A stretch of 36,891 nt of DNA from Desulfosporosinus cupriresistens (lineage in GTDB: Bacteria; Bacillota; Desulfitobacteriia; Desulfitobacteriales; Desulfitobacteriaceae), in assembly GCF_001707885.1 (NCBI RefSeq), contig NZ_MASS01000003.1:1-36891 (forward strand). The letters run 5' to 3'. Both the position numbers and the translations under genes were made by a program. Below, one piece after another: positions 24,390 to 33,344 of this stretch (within the stretch, counting starts at the first letter, position 1; each line of letters opens with the position of its first letter). The notes beneath the pieces are model-generated. The model searched no databases, was not told where the DNA came from, and saw only the letters and a program-made list of their open reading frames with translations.

Positions 24390-25678
24390 AGCAGCGCCCT
24401 CCATGCCCCATACATATCTTTCAACAAACCGGCTTTAGAGCGATTTTCGAAGACCATCTTAATAATTTCCTTTTGCCGTTCTTTCTTAGGTGTCCCATCC
24501 GCAGTCAAGTACATCTTGGCAGCTTTCGAGAATATTTTAGGGTATGCTTTTAAGAGGTGAGTATTCTCTTCAAAGAACTTACCCATATGACGATAATGGT
24601 GAAGGTCTTTAAGCACGAAGGAATCCCGTAGGCGGGTTTCATAAACAGTCATGGCCTGGTCACTAACATCTCCGGCTTTGATCGATTGGGCTGCAACCTC
24701 GCCGGCAATTTTTCCCGATATCATTGCCAAGTTGGAACCTTCCCTGTTCAAAGAATTCATGAGCATTGCTGTATCTCCGACAACAAGCACTCCTTGCCGA
24801 TGAAGTTTTGGTACTTGGGTATAGCCACCTTCAGGTATTAGATGGGCTAAATACTCCTTCGTTTCTCCGCCTTGCAGAAGTCGTTTGACATAAGGTTTTG
24901 ATTTCAAATTCTCAAGGAGATCATTGGGGGTCCAATTATTGCGGATAATCGGTTCGAGGATTGCTCCAACTCCAATTGAAATTGAATCTTTATTGGTATA
25001 GATAAAACCTACACCCATCAACCCTGCAGTGGAATCTCCATATAATTCAATGGTTGCCCCTTGTCCTTCTTCAAGGCAAAAACGATCTTCGATCTTTTCT
25101 TTAGGTAAGGCGATCACTTCTTTGACTGTAACTGCAACTGAAGCGGGCTTTAATGGTTTAGCTAGTCCAGCCTTAACAGCTAAGAAGTTATTGACACCTT
25201 CTGCTAAGATCACAACTTTTGCTCCCAAATCACCTTCAGCACGTCCGGTGCGCACTCCAACAACATTGTTGCTTTGATAGAGGAGATCTTCAACTAAGGT
25301 TTCTGTAATGATCATTACCCCGGCTTTTTCCGCTTGCCCAGCAAGCCAGCGGTCGAACTTAACGCGTAAGATTGAATGAGCATTATAAGGATCAACCGCC
25401 CAAGCAGGATCGCGATAACCTGCCATAATACTCTCATCACCACTTAACATGGCAATCCGTTGTTCAATAATAGGACGTTCCAAAGGGGCTTCTTTCCAAA
25501 ACTCTGGAACAACCATGTTTGTAGCTTTTGTATAGAGAATACCGCCCATGACGTTCTTGGTTCCGGGATAATCACCGCGTTCAATGACGACTGTTTTCAT
25601 CCCAGCATTGGCAGCACTGATCGCGGCAGACAGGCCAGCAGGACCGCCTCCGACGATGATCACATCAAAGTTTTCCAT
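24386..25678 (-). CDS. fixC: FixC, FAD-dependent electron-transfer dehydrogenase (ETF-QO-like)
   Basis: 430-aa flavoprotein that passes electrons from FixAB to quinone. The N-terminal Rossmann loop VIIVGGGPAGLSAA binds FAD, followed by the GTKNVMGG signature of FixC/ETF-QO proteins. A second FAD motif appears at VLVVGDTAMLMNSLNREGSN. It lacks the ETF-QO Fe-S domain, which FixX supplies separately. AAGGAGGGG lies 6 nt before the ATG; a 12-bp gap separates it from fixB. Confidence 0.96.
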   Translation of the reverse strand: MENFDVIIVGGGPAGLSAAISAANAGMKTVVIERGDYPGTKNVMGGILYTKATNMVVPEFWKEAPLERPIIEQRIAMLSGDESIMAGYRDPAWAVDPYNAHSILRVKFDRWLAGQAEKAGVMIITETLVEDLLYQSNNVVGVRTGRAEGDLGAKVVILAEGVNNFLAVKAGLAKPLKPASVAVTVKEVIALPKEKIEDRFCLEEGQGATIELYGDSTAGLMGVGFIYTNKDSISIGVGAILEPIIRNNWTPNDLLENLKSKPYVKRLLQGGETKEYLAHLIPEGGYTQVPKLHRQGVLVVGDTAMLMNSLNREGSNLAMISGKIAGEVAAQSIKAGDVSDQAMTVYETRLRDSFVLKDLHHYRHMGKFFEENTHLLKAYPKIFSKAAKMYLTADGTPKKERQKEIIKMVFENRSKAGLLKDMYGAWRALL

Positions 25679-25690
25679 GTTTGCCCCTCC

Positions 25691-27022
25691 TTAATTTGCC
25701 ACGCCGTGCTGAAGGCGTTTCTTAAACTCTGCGGTCATCGCAGGTACAATTTGGAACAGATCTCCTACGATACCATAATTTGCCACCTTCAAGATCGAAG
25801 CTTCTGGATCATTGTTAATGGCAATAATAAAGTCTGACGTTTCCATTCCTACTAAATGCTGAATTGCTCCAGAAATTCCAATGGCAATATAGACTTTAGG
25901 ACGGACCGTCACCCCGGATTGTCCAACTTGTTGATCATGGGTGAGCCAACCTGCCTCCACAGCACCTCGCGTCCCTGCCAGGGTCGCCCCTAAAACATCC
26001 GCTAATTCTTCCGCTAGGACCATGTTTCTTTTCGCGGCAATACCTAAACCAACCGCCACGATAATTTCAGCTTTGTCCAAGAAGGCACTCTTAGCATCGG
26101 AAGGGATAAACTCAAGAACTTTTGTTCGGAAATCACTTTCGACAGCGCTGAATTCTTCACGAATTACCTCACCTTCACGCCCTTCGACACGCTCTGGCAT
26201 TGCCATAACTCTTGGACGGACGGTCGCCATTTGCGGACGGCTCTTACGGCACAGAATGGTCGCCATAATATTACCACCGAAGGCTGGACGGGTTTGTTGT
26301 AAGAGTTTCGTCTCCGGATCTATGCCTAACACTGTACAGTCAGCAGTTAGACCCGTTTGCATCTTTGTAGCTACAGCTGGAAAAACATCTCTGCCAATAG
26401 ATGTGGCGCCCATTAAGATAATTTCAGGCTGATATTTTCTGACGAGACTTGTTATGGCTTCCGCATAAGGTTCTGTGCGGTAGTCTTTAAGTACGGGGTG
26501 ATCGATAACATAGACTTTTTCGGCACCATGGGCAAATGCTTCAGGGACCACAGTATCTACCTGATAGCCTGTGACTACTCCACAAAGTCCACACCCTATT
26601 GCATCGGCCAGTTTACGCCCTTCACCTAGTAATTCCCAGGCTACTGGGGCGACCTTTCCGTTATTGTATTCAATAATTACCCAAACACCACTCCAGACAT
26701 CCCCACCGGCGACGGGAGTCACTTGGGCGCGAATTGTCTTTTTCTCATTGCCTTGGGCGTAGTCCTCTACAGTATCTGGAAGAGGGTCCTGTATATTGAA
26801 TTTGGAACCCGCCTCAGGATCACGTTTCCCATCGGATTTAGCTGGTTGATCCGGTAAAGAAAGTGCATCCGCTGGGCAAATCTTAACGCATTTGCCGCAA
26901 CTAATACATTTAGCTGGATCTACAACAGCAAGCCCGTCAACTAAATCCAGAGCTTCTACCGGGCATTCCACAACGCACGCACCGCAGCCAATACACTTTG
27001 ATTTTTCAATATTGAGAGCCAT
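25691..27022 (-). CDS. fixB: FixB (ETF alpha) with N-terminal 2x[4Fe-4S] ferredoxin domain
   Basis: 443 aa, about 100 longer than a plain ETF alpha. Residues 1-60 are a bacterial ferredoxin domain with C10/C13/C16/C20 and C39/C42/C45/C49. A Ser/Pro/Lys linker and the ETF-alpha domain follow. The C-terminal FAD part has GTRGAVEAGWLTHDQQVGQ and ISGAIQHLVGM, closing with INNDPEASILKVANYGIVGD. Such ferredoxin-fused alpha subunits are known in bifurcating ETFs (CarE, LctC). It would connect FixAB flavins to ferredoxin directly. The start codon shares one base with the fixA stop (TAATG); GGGAGG lies 9 nt upstream. Confidence 0.95.
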   Translation of the reverse strand: MALNIEKSKCIGCGACVVECPVEALDLVDGLAVVDPAKCISCGKCVKICPADALSLPDQPAKSDGKRDPEAGSKFNIQDPLPDTVEDYAQGNEKKTIRAQVTPVAGGDVWSGVWVIIEYNNGKVAPVAWELLGEGRKLADAIGCGLCGVVTGYQVDTVVPEAFAHGAEKVYVIDHPVLKDYRTEPYAEAITSLVRKYQPEIILMGATSIGRDVFPAVATKMQTGLTADCTVLGIDPETKLLQQTRPAFGGNIMATILCRKSRPQMATVRPRVMAMPERVEGREGEVIREEFSAVESDFRTKVLEFIPSDAKSAFLDKAEIIVAVGLGIAAKRNMVLAEELADVLGATLAGTRGAVEAGWLTHDQQVGQSGVTVRPKVYIAIGISGAIQHLVGMETSDFIIAINNDPEASILKVANYGIVGDLFQIVPAMTAEFKKRLQHGVAN

Positions 27023-27855
27023 TAGTGTTTGCCTCCCTTCGCGAGGGGATGTACCATGATAATGTTTTGTTGGAAGATTTTTTGTACGACAGATTCAGCA
27101 GTTCCTTTAGGATCTTTCATTCCGTCAATTATTTCGCCTCCCGTACGACCGGGTGGTGCGAAAATCCTAGAGACACTGGTCGGTGATCCCTTTAAGCCCA
27201 TCTGGGTAACATCAAACGGCAGGGAATTGAAATTCCACATTTCTGGTTCATACGCGGCCGCTTTCATCATATTGGGGAGGGAGGCGTAACTTAAATCGTT
27301 CAGTTCTTTTTCCACCGTGATTAGGGCAGGTAATTGAGCTTGTACGATCTGACGACCACTCTCCGTCTTGCGTTCTACCGTGACAGTCGTGTCGGTTAAC
27401 TCTCTAACTTTAATGGCATACGTTAATTGCGGAAATCCAAGGCGCTGGGCAATTCCGGGACCCGTTTGAGCTGTATCTCCGTCAATCGCTTCTTTCCCGG
27501 CGAAGACTAGGTCAATGGGTTCAGTTTCATGTATCTTTTGAAGTGCAGATGAGAGAATATAAGCAGTTGCTAAGGAGTCTGAGCCGCCAAAAGCACGGTC
27601 ACTCAAAAGAATTGCGCGATCTGCTCCAAAAGACATCGCTTTTTTCAGCGCCTCTTTGGCTTGGGGAGGTCCCATACTTACGATGGTTACTTTTCCGCCA
27701 ACTTTTTCTTTAAGACGTATTGCTTCTTCCAAGCCATGGGCATCGTATGGGTTAATAATGGAGGGTACACCCTCCCGCATGAGGGTGTTCGTAACCGGAT
27801 CGATTCGAACTTCGGAAGTGTCCGGAACTTGCTTTAGACAAACTACGAAGTGCAC
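27022..27855 (-). CDS. fixA: FixA (ETF beta)
   Basis: 277-aa beta subunit of the electron-transfer flavoprotein, partner of FixB. The N-terminus HFVVCLKQVPDTSEVRIDP and the IINPYDAHGLEEAIRLKE segment are diagnostic. KEAIDGDTAQTGPGIAQRLG holds the AMP/FAD-binding region. As in bifurcating types it should carry FAD and meet NADH. It starts with GTG, 7 nt after GAGGGGG, and is the first gene of fixABCX. A strong promoter with an embedded palindrome lies upstream. The operon has no nif genes nearby, so a role in reducing ferredoxin for nitrogenase is not implied. Confidence 0.96.
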   Translation of the reverse strand: MHFVVCLKQVPDTSEVRIDPVTNTLMREGVPSIINPYDAHGLEEAIRLKEKVGGKVTIVSMGPPQAKEALKKAMSFGADRAILLSDRAFGGSDSLATAYILSSALQKIHETEPIDLVFAGKEAIDGDTAQTGPGIAQRLGFPQLTYAIKVRELTDTTVTVERKTESGRQIVQAQLPALITVEKELNDLSYASLPNMMKAAAYEPEMWNFNSLPFDVTQMGLKGSPTSVSRIFAPPGRTGGEIIDGMKDPKGTAESVVQKIFQQNIIMVHPLAKGGKH

Positions 27856-27907
27856 TGAAATACCCCCTCGTCTGTATTCTTTTTTCCACTTTTTAAAAAT
27901 GGATTTG

Positions 27908-27927
27908 TTTGTACATTATAGTACAAA
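27908..27927 (-). promoter_or_regulatory. palindromic operator candidate over the fixA -10
   Basis: Perfect inverted repeat TTTGTAC-(6)-GTACAAA whose 6-nt centre is the -10 hexamer TATAAT itself. Any protein bound here would block RNA polymerase. The half-site resembles that of AraR (ATTTGTAC), but the spacing differs and no regulator gene is adjacent. Confidence 0.6.
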
Positions 27928-27943
27928 GTTTTCAGAATATCAA
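27915..27943 (-). promoter_or_regulatory. sigmaA promoter of fixABCX
   Basis: On the minus strand TTGATA (27938-27943), 17 nt, TATAAT (27915-27920), about 60 bp before the fixA GTG. Confidence 0.85.
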
Positions 27944-28001
27944 GTCTTCCCTTTCAATTTATTATATTCACAATTAATAAATTTTATAATTAACTGATAA
28001 T

Positions 28002-28916
28002 TCAGTTCTTTTCGGAAATATACTTTTCCACTTCAACTGCTGCTATAGCCCCATCTCCTACTGCCGTAGCTACTTGACGCAGTGGGGTGTTACGAATATC
28101 TCCAGCGGCATATACGCCTTCGATATTAGTTTGTAAATGATGATCTGTGAGAATATACCCGCGATCGTCAGTCTCAATTTCGCCTTGGATGAATTGAGCG
28201 TTAGGATCTGTTCCAACATAGATGAAGACCCCATCCGCTGGGATATCTCTCGTTTCCCCACTGAGCACTCCATGTATGCGCACACCTTCAACATGGTTCG
28301 CACCCAGTATTTCCTCAACCACAGCATTAAGTTCAAAGTGTATTTTAGGATTGTCTTTAGCCCGGTTCACAGCGATCTGAGAAGCACGGAAGCCTTCTCG
28401 GCGGTGTATAATAGTAACTTCTTCTGCAAATTTAGTAAGGTATACACCTTCTTCAATAGCGGCATCACCACCACCGACTACTATAACCTTTTTACCTCTA
28501 AAGAAAGCGCCATCACATGTTGCACAATAAGACACACCTCGGCCTTTAAAAATCTCTTCACCAGGTACGCCCAGTAACCGAGGTTTCGAACCAGCAGCAA
28601 CAATAACAGCATGCGCTTCCAATACTTGACTGTCTGTTTGAATTTTTTTAATAGGCATCATCAGATCAAGTTTTTGAACTTCCTCAAAAATGAACTCTAC
28701 ACCGAATGCCAATGCTTGCCTGTGAAATGAATTCATTAATTCATAGCCATTGATCCCCTCTGGGAAGCCAGGATAGTTCTCGATATTCTCTGTTGAAGCG
28801 GCCTGGCCTCCGGGCATTGCTAATTCCACAACAGCAGCTTTAAGCCCCCCTCGAGCAGCATATATACCAGCTGTTAGACCAGCAGGACCTGCACCGATAA
28901 TAATAACGTCATACAT
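28002..28916 (-). CDS. trxB: thioredoxin reductase
   Basis: 304-aa NADPH-dependent flavoprotein that reduces thioredoxin. FAD loop GAGPAG (8-13), redox-active CATC (C131/C134) in SYCATCDGAFF, NADPH loop GGGDAA (148-153) with HRREGFRAS giving NADPH preference, and C-terminal FAD motif YAAGDIRNTPLRQVATAVGDG. All parts are intact. The open frame begins 32 codons earlier, but GAGGAG lies 9 nt before MYDVIIIG, which is therefore the start. It stands as a single gene; the promoter carries a palindrome described separately. A thioredoxin gene is not in the window. Confidence 0.96.
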   Translation of the reverse strand: MYDVIIIGAGPAGLTAGIYAARGGLKAAVVELAMPGGQAASTENIENYPGFPEGINGYELMNSFHRQALAFGVEFIFEEVQKLDLMMPIKKIQTDSQVLEAHAVIVAAGSKPRLLGVPGEEIFKGRGVSYCATCDGAFFRGKKVIVVGGGDAAIEEGVYLTKFAEEVTIIHRREGFRASQIAVNRAKDNPKIHFELNAVVEEILGANHVEGVRIHGVLSGETRDIPADGVFIYVGTDPNAQFIQGEIETDDRGYILTDHHLQTNIEGVYAAGDIRNTPLRQVATAVGDGAIAAVEVEKYISEKN

Positions 28917-28952
28917 GACTTTCAACTCCTCTTGATAATGTTTAAGATTTTT

Positions 28953-28984
28953 ATACCCCTTAAGGGTATTACGGAAATAGTATA
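28953..28984 (-). promoter_or_regulatory. trxB promoter with CsoR/CstR-like palindrome
   Basis: On the minus strand the -10 is TATACT (28979-28984) with a weak AT-rich -35. Just downstream lies ATACCC-(5)-GGGTAT (28953-28969), at the expected transcription start. This arm sequence and spacing match operators of the CsoR/RcnR/CstR/FrmR family (copper, nickel, persulfide or formaldehyde sensing). Confidence 0.6.
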
Positions 28985-29142
28985 CCATATCTTTTTCAGA
29001 TTTAAAAATCAATTAACCTAAATTAAGATTATTTCATGAAGGGATTTTATATTTGCTAAGAGAATATAATAATACTAGTTAAGTCTAACACATGCTTTAG
29101 TGTTAAATTTAAATGTTCTAAATGTTAAAGGAGGAAAAACAG

Positions 29143-31887
29143 TTGCACCGTTTTGCCAAGTTTATAGTAGCCCTCATCATATTAGTTTCATTATTAACCG
29201 CTTCGAGTGGCCTATATGAGAATTGGTTGTGGTTTAAAGATCTCGGTTATTCTCAATTGTTTTGGACACCAATTCTTAGTAAAGCCCTTTTTCAAGCAGT
29301 TAACGGCACAATTCTTTTTATCTTTATTGCCGGAACCTTATTGTCTATTCGCCATGCCATCGTGACCTTTGTCAATGAGCGCTTGCGCCTACGTATGCGT
29401 TTGGTTCAAAACATGAACAGTAAGGTTTTAAGCCTGAGTCAACGTAGGGTTACAGTTTGGTTACTTATTATCTCTGTTGTCGTGAGTTTTGCAGTCAGCT
29501 TTGTTGCAGGGTTCACGGGCTGGTTGGATGTCTTGTCATTTCTCCACCCCACGCCCTTCGGGCAAGCTGATCCGATTTTCGGCAAGGACCTGGCATTTTA
29601 CTTCTTTCAATTACCGTTCTTAAAGACCTTGTTCAATGCATTTTTTGCTCCTCTATTTTTACTTACTTTTTTTACAACAATCTTTTATGTCGTTACCGGT
29701 GTCTTACGATTTCATTCTGTTAAGCTTTGGCAAAATGGAGCAGTGGAAATAACCGCCAGTGCGCGACGGCACCTGGCCTTGTTAGTTGGGATTCTCTTTG
29801 TATTAAAAACTTTTGGTTATTACCTGGATATATTTCAATTACTCTATTCTATCCACGGTCATGTAGTTGGTGCTGGGTATGCCGATATGACTGCTACCCT
29901 TCCCGCACTCAAAATTCTAATTGTCATCAGTGGTTTGGGATTTATCTTAGCATGTATTTCCTTGGCGTTTAAAGATTCACGTTTGTTGACGATTCCGGTT
30001 GTTGGCATATTTGCCGTAGGAATCCTGATTTATGGGATTTTTCCATCTCTTCTTCAATCCTTTGTTGTTATTCCCAACGAGCTGACTAAAGAACAACCTT
30101 ATATTAACCATGAGATAGAATTAACGAGATTCGGATATGGTTTAGACCATATTTCAGAAATTAATTATCCTGGTGACACGCCAATAACAACGAGTGCTCT
30201 ACAAGCTGATCAAGGGACACTCAACAACATCCGCCTTAACGATACGCGACCCTTGCTACAGACTTTTACGCAAAAGCAGGGCATTCGTCTCTATTACAAG
30301 TATAATGATATTGACATTGACCGTTATATGGTCAATGGGGAATATAGGCAACTGATGATGGGACCACGTGAGATTTCAACCCCTGATTTAGACCCTAAAG
30401 CCAAAACATTTGTAAACCTCCGTTTTAAATATACCCATGGTTTCGGTGTCGCCGCCTCGTTCGCCAATGCAGTTACTTCAGAAGGGCTTCCCTCTTTTGC
30501 TATTAAAGATGTTCCTCCTGTCAGTGAGTTCCCCGAATTTAAACTGACTGATCCACGGATTTATTACGGTGAGCTGACCAATGACTGGGTTGTTGCCGAT
30601 ACCTCTGTCAAGGAATTTGATTACCCACAAGGGGATACGAATGCCGAAACCTCCTATCAGGGTAAAACAGGGATCCAGCTAACCCCCTTTAATAAGCTCA
30701 TGCTTTCACTTAGTCATGGAACCTTACGCTTCTACCTAGCCAGTGAAGTGACATCAAACAGTAAAATGCTTATCTACCGCAATATAGAAGAACGAGTTAA
30801 AAAACTAGCTCCGTTTTTAACCTATGATACCGATCCTTATATGGTCATTGATAATGGCCGCTTAAAATGGATTATTGATGCCTATACCACATCAGATGCC
30901 CTTCCTTATTCCAATATGTATCCGAACGAGGAGTTTAACTACATCCGTAACTCTGTTAAAGTCATTGTTGATGCCAATGACGGAACGGTTGATTTTTACG
31001 CAGTTGATTCTAAAGACCCAATTTTGCAGACTTATGCGAAGATCTTCCCTGGCGTATTTAAAGATTTAACAAGTATGCCATCCAGCTTAAAGAGCCACCT
31101 GCGTTATCCTGAAACTCTATTTAACGTACAAAGTACTATGCTAAAAACCTTTCACATGACCAATGCCTCCGTTTTTTATAATAAGGAAGACGCCTGGGAT
31201 ATTGCCCAAGAACTCTTTCAAGCCCAACCTCAAAACGTAGCCCCCTATTACACAATTATGAAAATACCGGGTGAAGATAAACCTGAGTTCGTACTCATGC
31301 TTCCCTTTACACCGGCCTCAAGCTCATCGAATTCAAGAAACAATATGGTTGCCTGGATGGCAGCACGAATGGATGGAGAGCATTATGGGGAGCTCTTACT
31401 TTATAAACTACCCAAAAATATCGAAGTTGACGGCCCGTTGCAAATCGAGTCGCGCATCGATCAAGACCCCGAAATATCCAAGGAACTTTCCTTATGGGAT
31501 CAAAAAGGCTCAAGTGTGATACGTGGAAATCTCTTAGCTCTTCCGATCGGTGGAAACTTTCTCTACGTTGAACCAATCTATCTACAGTCGGATAAAGGTG
31601 GTAGTATCCCTGAAATGAAAAAAGTCGTGCTCGCCTATCAGGATCGTCTGGTAATGACCGATAATTTAGGGTCAGGGTTAACCCAACTCTTCGGAGAAGG
31701 GGCGCCTCAACCAACAACTCCCGGTCAAAGCACACCTCCGCCTGTTCCTACTCCATCGCCTCAAACCCAAACACCAACGGGTCCTACCCCGAGCATAACG
31801 TCAATCATTGACCAGATGAATCAAATCCGCTCTTTACTCGACAACCTGGAAACCCAACTCAAAGGATTACAAGGCACTTCCAGTTAG
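29143..31887 (+). CDS. UPF0182 family membrane protein
   Basis: 914 aa, typical of UPF0182. The N-terminal about 310 aa have about seven TM segments, starting with FAKFIVALIILVSLLTASSG and the ENWLWFKDLGYSQLFWT motif. The large remainder is predicted to be extracellular, with the family segments ELTKEQPYINHEIELTRFGY and GVAASFANAVTSEGLPSF. A Pro/Thr/Ser-rich linker (PQPTTPGQSTPPPVP) and a short helical tail end it. The function of the family is not known. The first in-frame ATG has AAAGGAGG inside its codons, so the TTG 8 nt after that site is the start. It is transcribed alone, with a terminator. Confidence 0.93.
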   Translation: MHRFAKFIVALIILVSLLTASSGLYENWLWFKDLGYSQLFWTPILSKALFQAVNGTILFIFIAGTLLSIRHAIVTFVNERLRLRMRLVQNMNSKVLSLSQRRVTVWLLIISVVVSFAVSFVAGFTGWLDVLSFLHPTPFGQADPIFGKDLAFYFFQLPFLKTLFNAFFAPLFLLTFFTTIFYVVTGVLRFHSVKLWQNGAVEITASARRHLALLVGILFVLKTFGYYLDIFQLLYSIHGHVVGAGYADMTATLPALKILIVISGLGFILACISLAFKDSRLLTIPVVGIFAVGILIYGIFPSLLQSFVVIPNELTKEQPYINHEIELTRFGYGLDHISEINYPGDTPITTSALQADQGTLNNIRLNDTRPLLQTFTQKQGIRLYYKYNDIDIDRYMVNGEYRQLMMGPREISTPDLDPKAKTFVNLRFKYTHGFGVAASFANAVTSEGLPSFAIKDVPPVSEFPEFKLTDPRIYYGELTNDWVVADTSVKEFDYPQGDTNAETSYQGKTGIQLTPFNKLMLSLSHGTLRFYLASEVTSNSKMLIYRNIEERVKKLAPFLTYDTDPYMVIDNGRLKWIIDAYTTSDALPYSNMYPNEEFNYIRNSVKVIVDANDGTVDFYAVDSKDPILQTYAKIFPGVFKDLTSMPSSLKSHLRYPETLFNVQSTMLKTFHMTNASVFYNKEDAWDIAQELFQAQPQNVAPYYTIMKIPGEDKPEFVLMLPFTPASSSSNSRNNMVAWMAARMDGEHYGELLLYKLPKNIEVDGPLQIESRIDQDPEISKELSLWDQKGSSVIRGNLLALPIGGNFLYVEPIYLQSDKGGSIPEMKKVVLAYQDRLVMTDNLGSGLTQLFGEGAPQPTTPGQSTPPPVPTPSPQTQTPTGPTPSITSIIDQMNQIRSLLDNLETQLKGLQGTSS

Positions 31888-31913
31888 ATTCCTTAAAAGA
31901 ATAATGACGTTAG

Positions 31914-31940
31914 AAAAGAGCCCTGAGGGCTCTTTTCTTT
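31914..31940 (+). terminator. rho-independent terminator of the UPF0182 gene
   Basis: Perfect 10-bp arms AAAAGAGCCC/GGGCTCTTTT with a TGA loop, followed by CTTT, 26 bp after the stop codon. Confidence 0.9.
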
Positions 31941-32074
31941 ACCTTTAAAAGCAACAATTAGTTTATTAAACGTTCTAGTTATACCAATTGAATAAGAACT
32001 CGTAAACAGGAACATAAGAGCGTAATTTGTTTACGTTTAACTTAATGCTTTAATTATTATTTTCTCTTACTCTA

Positions 32075-33316
32075 TTAATTGAGAGGCTGTAATTCTGCTT
32101 CAGTGGTTGTTTCTTCTCGGGTGAGTTGAATAAGCTCTGCGCCGTCAACTGAGATGTAATTATCATCGCCGTGCAAGTTCACCTCTTTAAGTTGACCTGC
32201 CGTGACAATATAAGCGGTTAGATGATCATAGACAACTATTTGACCCTTAGACCCGATAACTGTTCGCTGGGTATTATCAAAAGGAATTGAGCCTTTCCAT
32301 TCAGTATTCAGAATTGGGTTACTCTTTACTTCACTCAGGTCTGCCGTGGTTTTAATCTTTACGAGTACATCATTTTCAACTTCGCCGATATAGACCTTTC
32401 CATCTCTAATTCCTAAGATTCGATCGTTATCGTTTTTAGAGATGGTTTGACGATTTGTCCCATTCAAGGCAATAACTTGTTGGGTACTCCCTATTTTACT
32501 GTCCAGATAAAGCGTTCCATAACGATCTGAGGCCGCCATATTATCGATCGTCTCTCCCGATTTGTTTAGGGTTCGTACATTTTTCATGACATCTATTTCC
32601 ATTAGTTGTTCTGTTGATCCGTTTTTAACGGTGAGGTACATAAGATTGGTATAGGTTGAGACAACCCATTCTTCAATTTCTCCACCAGCCGGAAATTTGT
32701 CGATCGTTTGATTAAACCGATCATCTGGAGAGGTGTCTTCATCACTATCTGGAAGTTCCAGCGTATACAGTTCTGTAAGTTGCGGGTTTCCATACCGCTT
32801 TTCGGTTCGAGGCTTCACGGGAACCTCTTTGGTTGTGACCTTAGAAACTGTAGTTTTTTCATTAGGGTCTTCTGTTTTCGGAGTAGTAGACTGAGTAGTG
32901 GTTTGCTGGGTGGATTGGGGAGGATAGACAGTAACGTATGTTATAGGGTTTGGGTTTTTCTTGGCATAAAAATAGATTAGGGTATTTCGGTCAGGCAACC
33001 ATTGGTACGTGAGAACGCCTAAGGCTTTATCATCGACTGAAGGTGACTCTTTCTCAAAAACAATTGTTTGCTTTTTAAGGTTAAAGACTTTGAGTGTGCC
33101 ATTTTCTGAGTAGGCTATATAATCCTTCGCATAGGAAATTTGGACATTCGTAAGGTCAGCACTCGGGATAGTGGCTTTAAGCTGAAGTGTGATCGGTTCA
33201 CTGGCAACTGGAGCCATAACTCTCTGGACTTGGTTGTTCAAAAGAGAGTAGACTCCAAATTGCAGGAGAAGTGAAACTAATGTCCAAACAAATATAATAC
33301 GCAGTTTCTTCTTCAT
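32075..33316 (-). CDS. membrane-anchored beta-propeller-like protein, unknown function
   Basis: 413 aa. An N-terminal signal anchor (about residues 6-26) follows a KKK start. The extracellular part has repeated short strands of the form SENGTLKVFNLKKQT, DRYGTLYLDSKIGS and RDGKVYIGEVEND, which suggest a WD40/YncE-like beta-propeller. A low-complexity Thr/Gln/Pro/Lys insertion (about 135-172) splits it. No catalytic motif is seen. AAAGGAG lies 9 nt before the ATG. It lies 28 bp downstream of the phosphodiester-glycosidase gene, so the two probably work in the cell envelope together. The propeller call is pattern-based, not certain. Confidence 0.7.
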   Translation of the reverse strand: MKKKLRIIFVWTLVSLLLQFGVYSLLNNQVQRVMAPVASEPITLQLKATIPSADLTNVQISYAKDYIAYSENGTLKVFNLKKQTIVFEKESPSVDDKALGVLTYQWLPDRNTLIYFYAKKNPNPITYVTVYPPQSTQQTTTQSTTPKTEDPNEKTTVSKVTTKEVPVKPRTEKRYGNPQLTELYTLELPDSDEDTSPDDRFNQTIDKFPAGGEIEEWVVSTYTNLMYLTVKNGSTEQLMEIDVMKNVRTLNKSGETIDNMAASDRYGTLYLDSKIGSTQQVIALNGTNRQTISKNDNDRILGIRDGKVYIGEVENDVLVKIKTTADLSEVKSNPILNTEWKGSIPFDNTQRTVIGSKGQIVVYDHLTAYIVTAGQLKEVNLHGDDNYISVDGAELIQLTREETTTEAELQPLN

Positions 33317-33344
33317 GCGCGATTTCTCCTTTTTGCTGAGTCCC

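Noticed and set aside
27022..27855. Nitrogen-fixation context for fixABCX
   Set aside because: No nif genes in the window; FixABCX occurs widely in non-diazotrophic Clostridia, so the name does not imply nitrogen fixation.
28002..29012. Longer N-terminal form of TrxB with 32 extra residues
   Set aside because: The extra segment covers the promoter and ribosome site; the FAD-binding start MYDVIIIG is preceded by GAGGAG.
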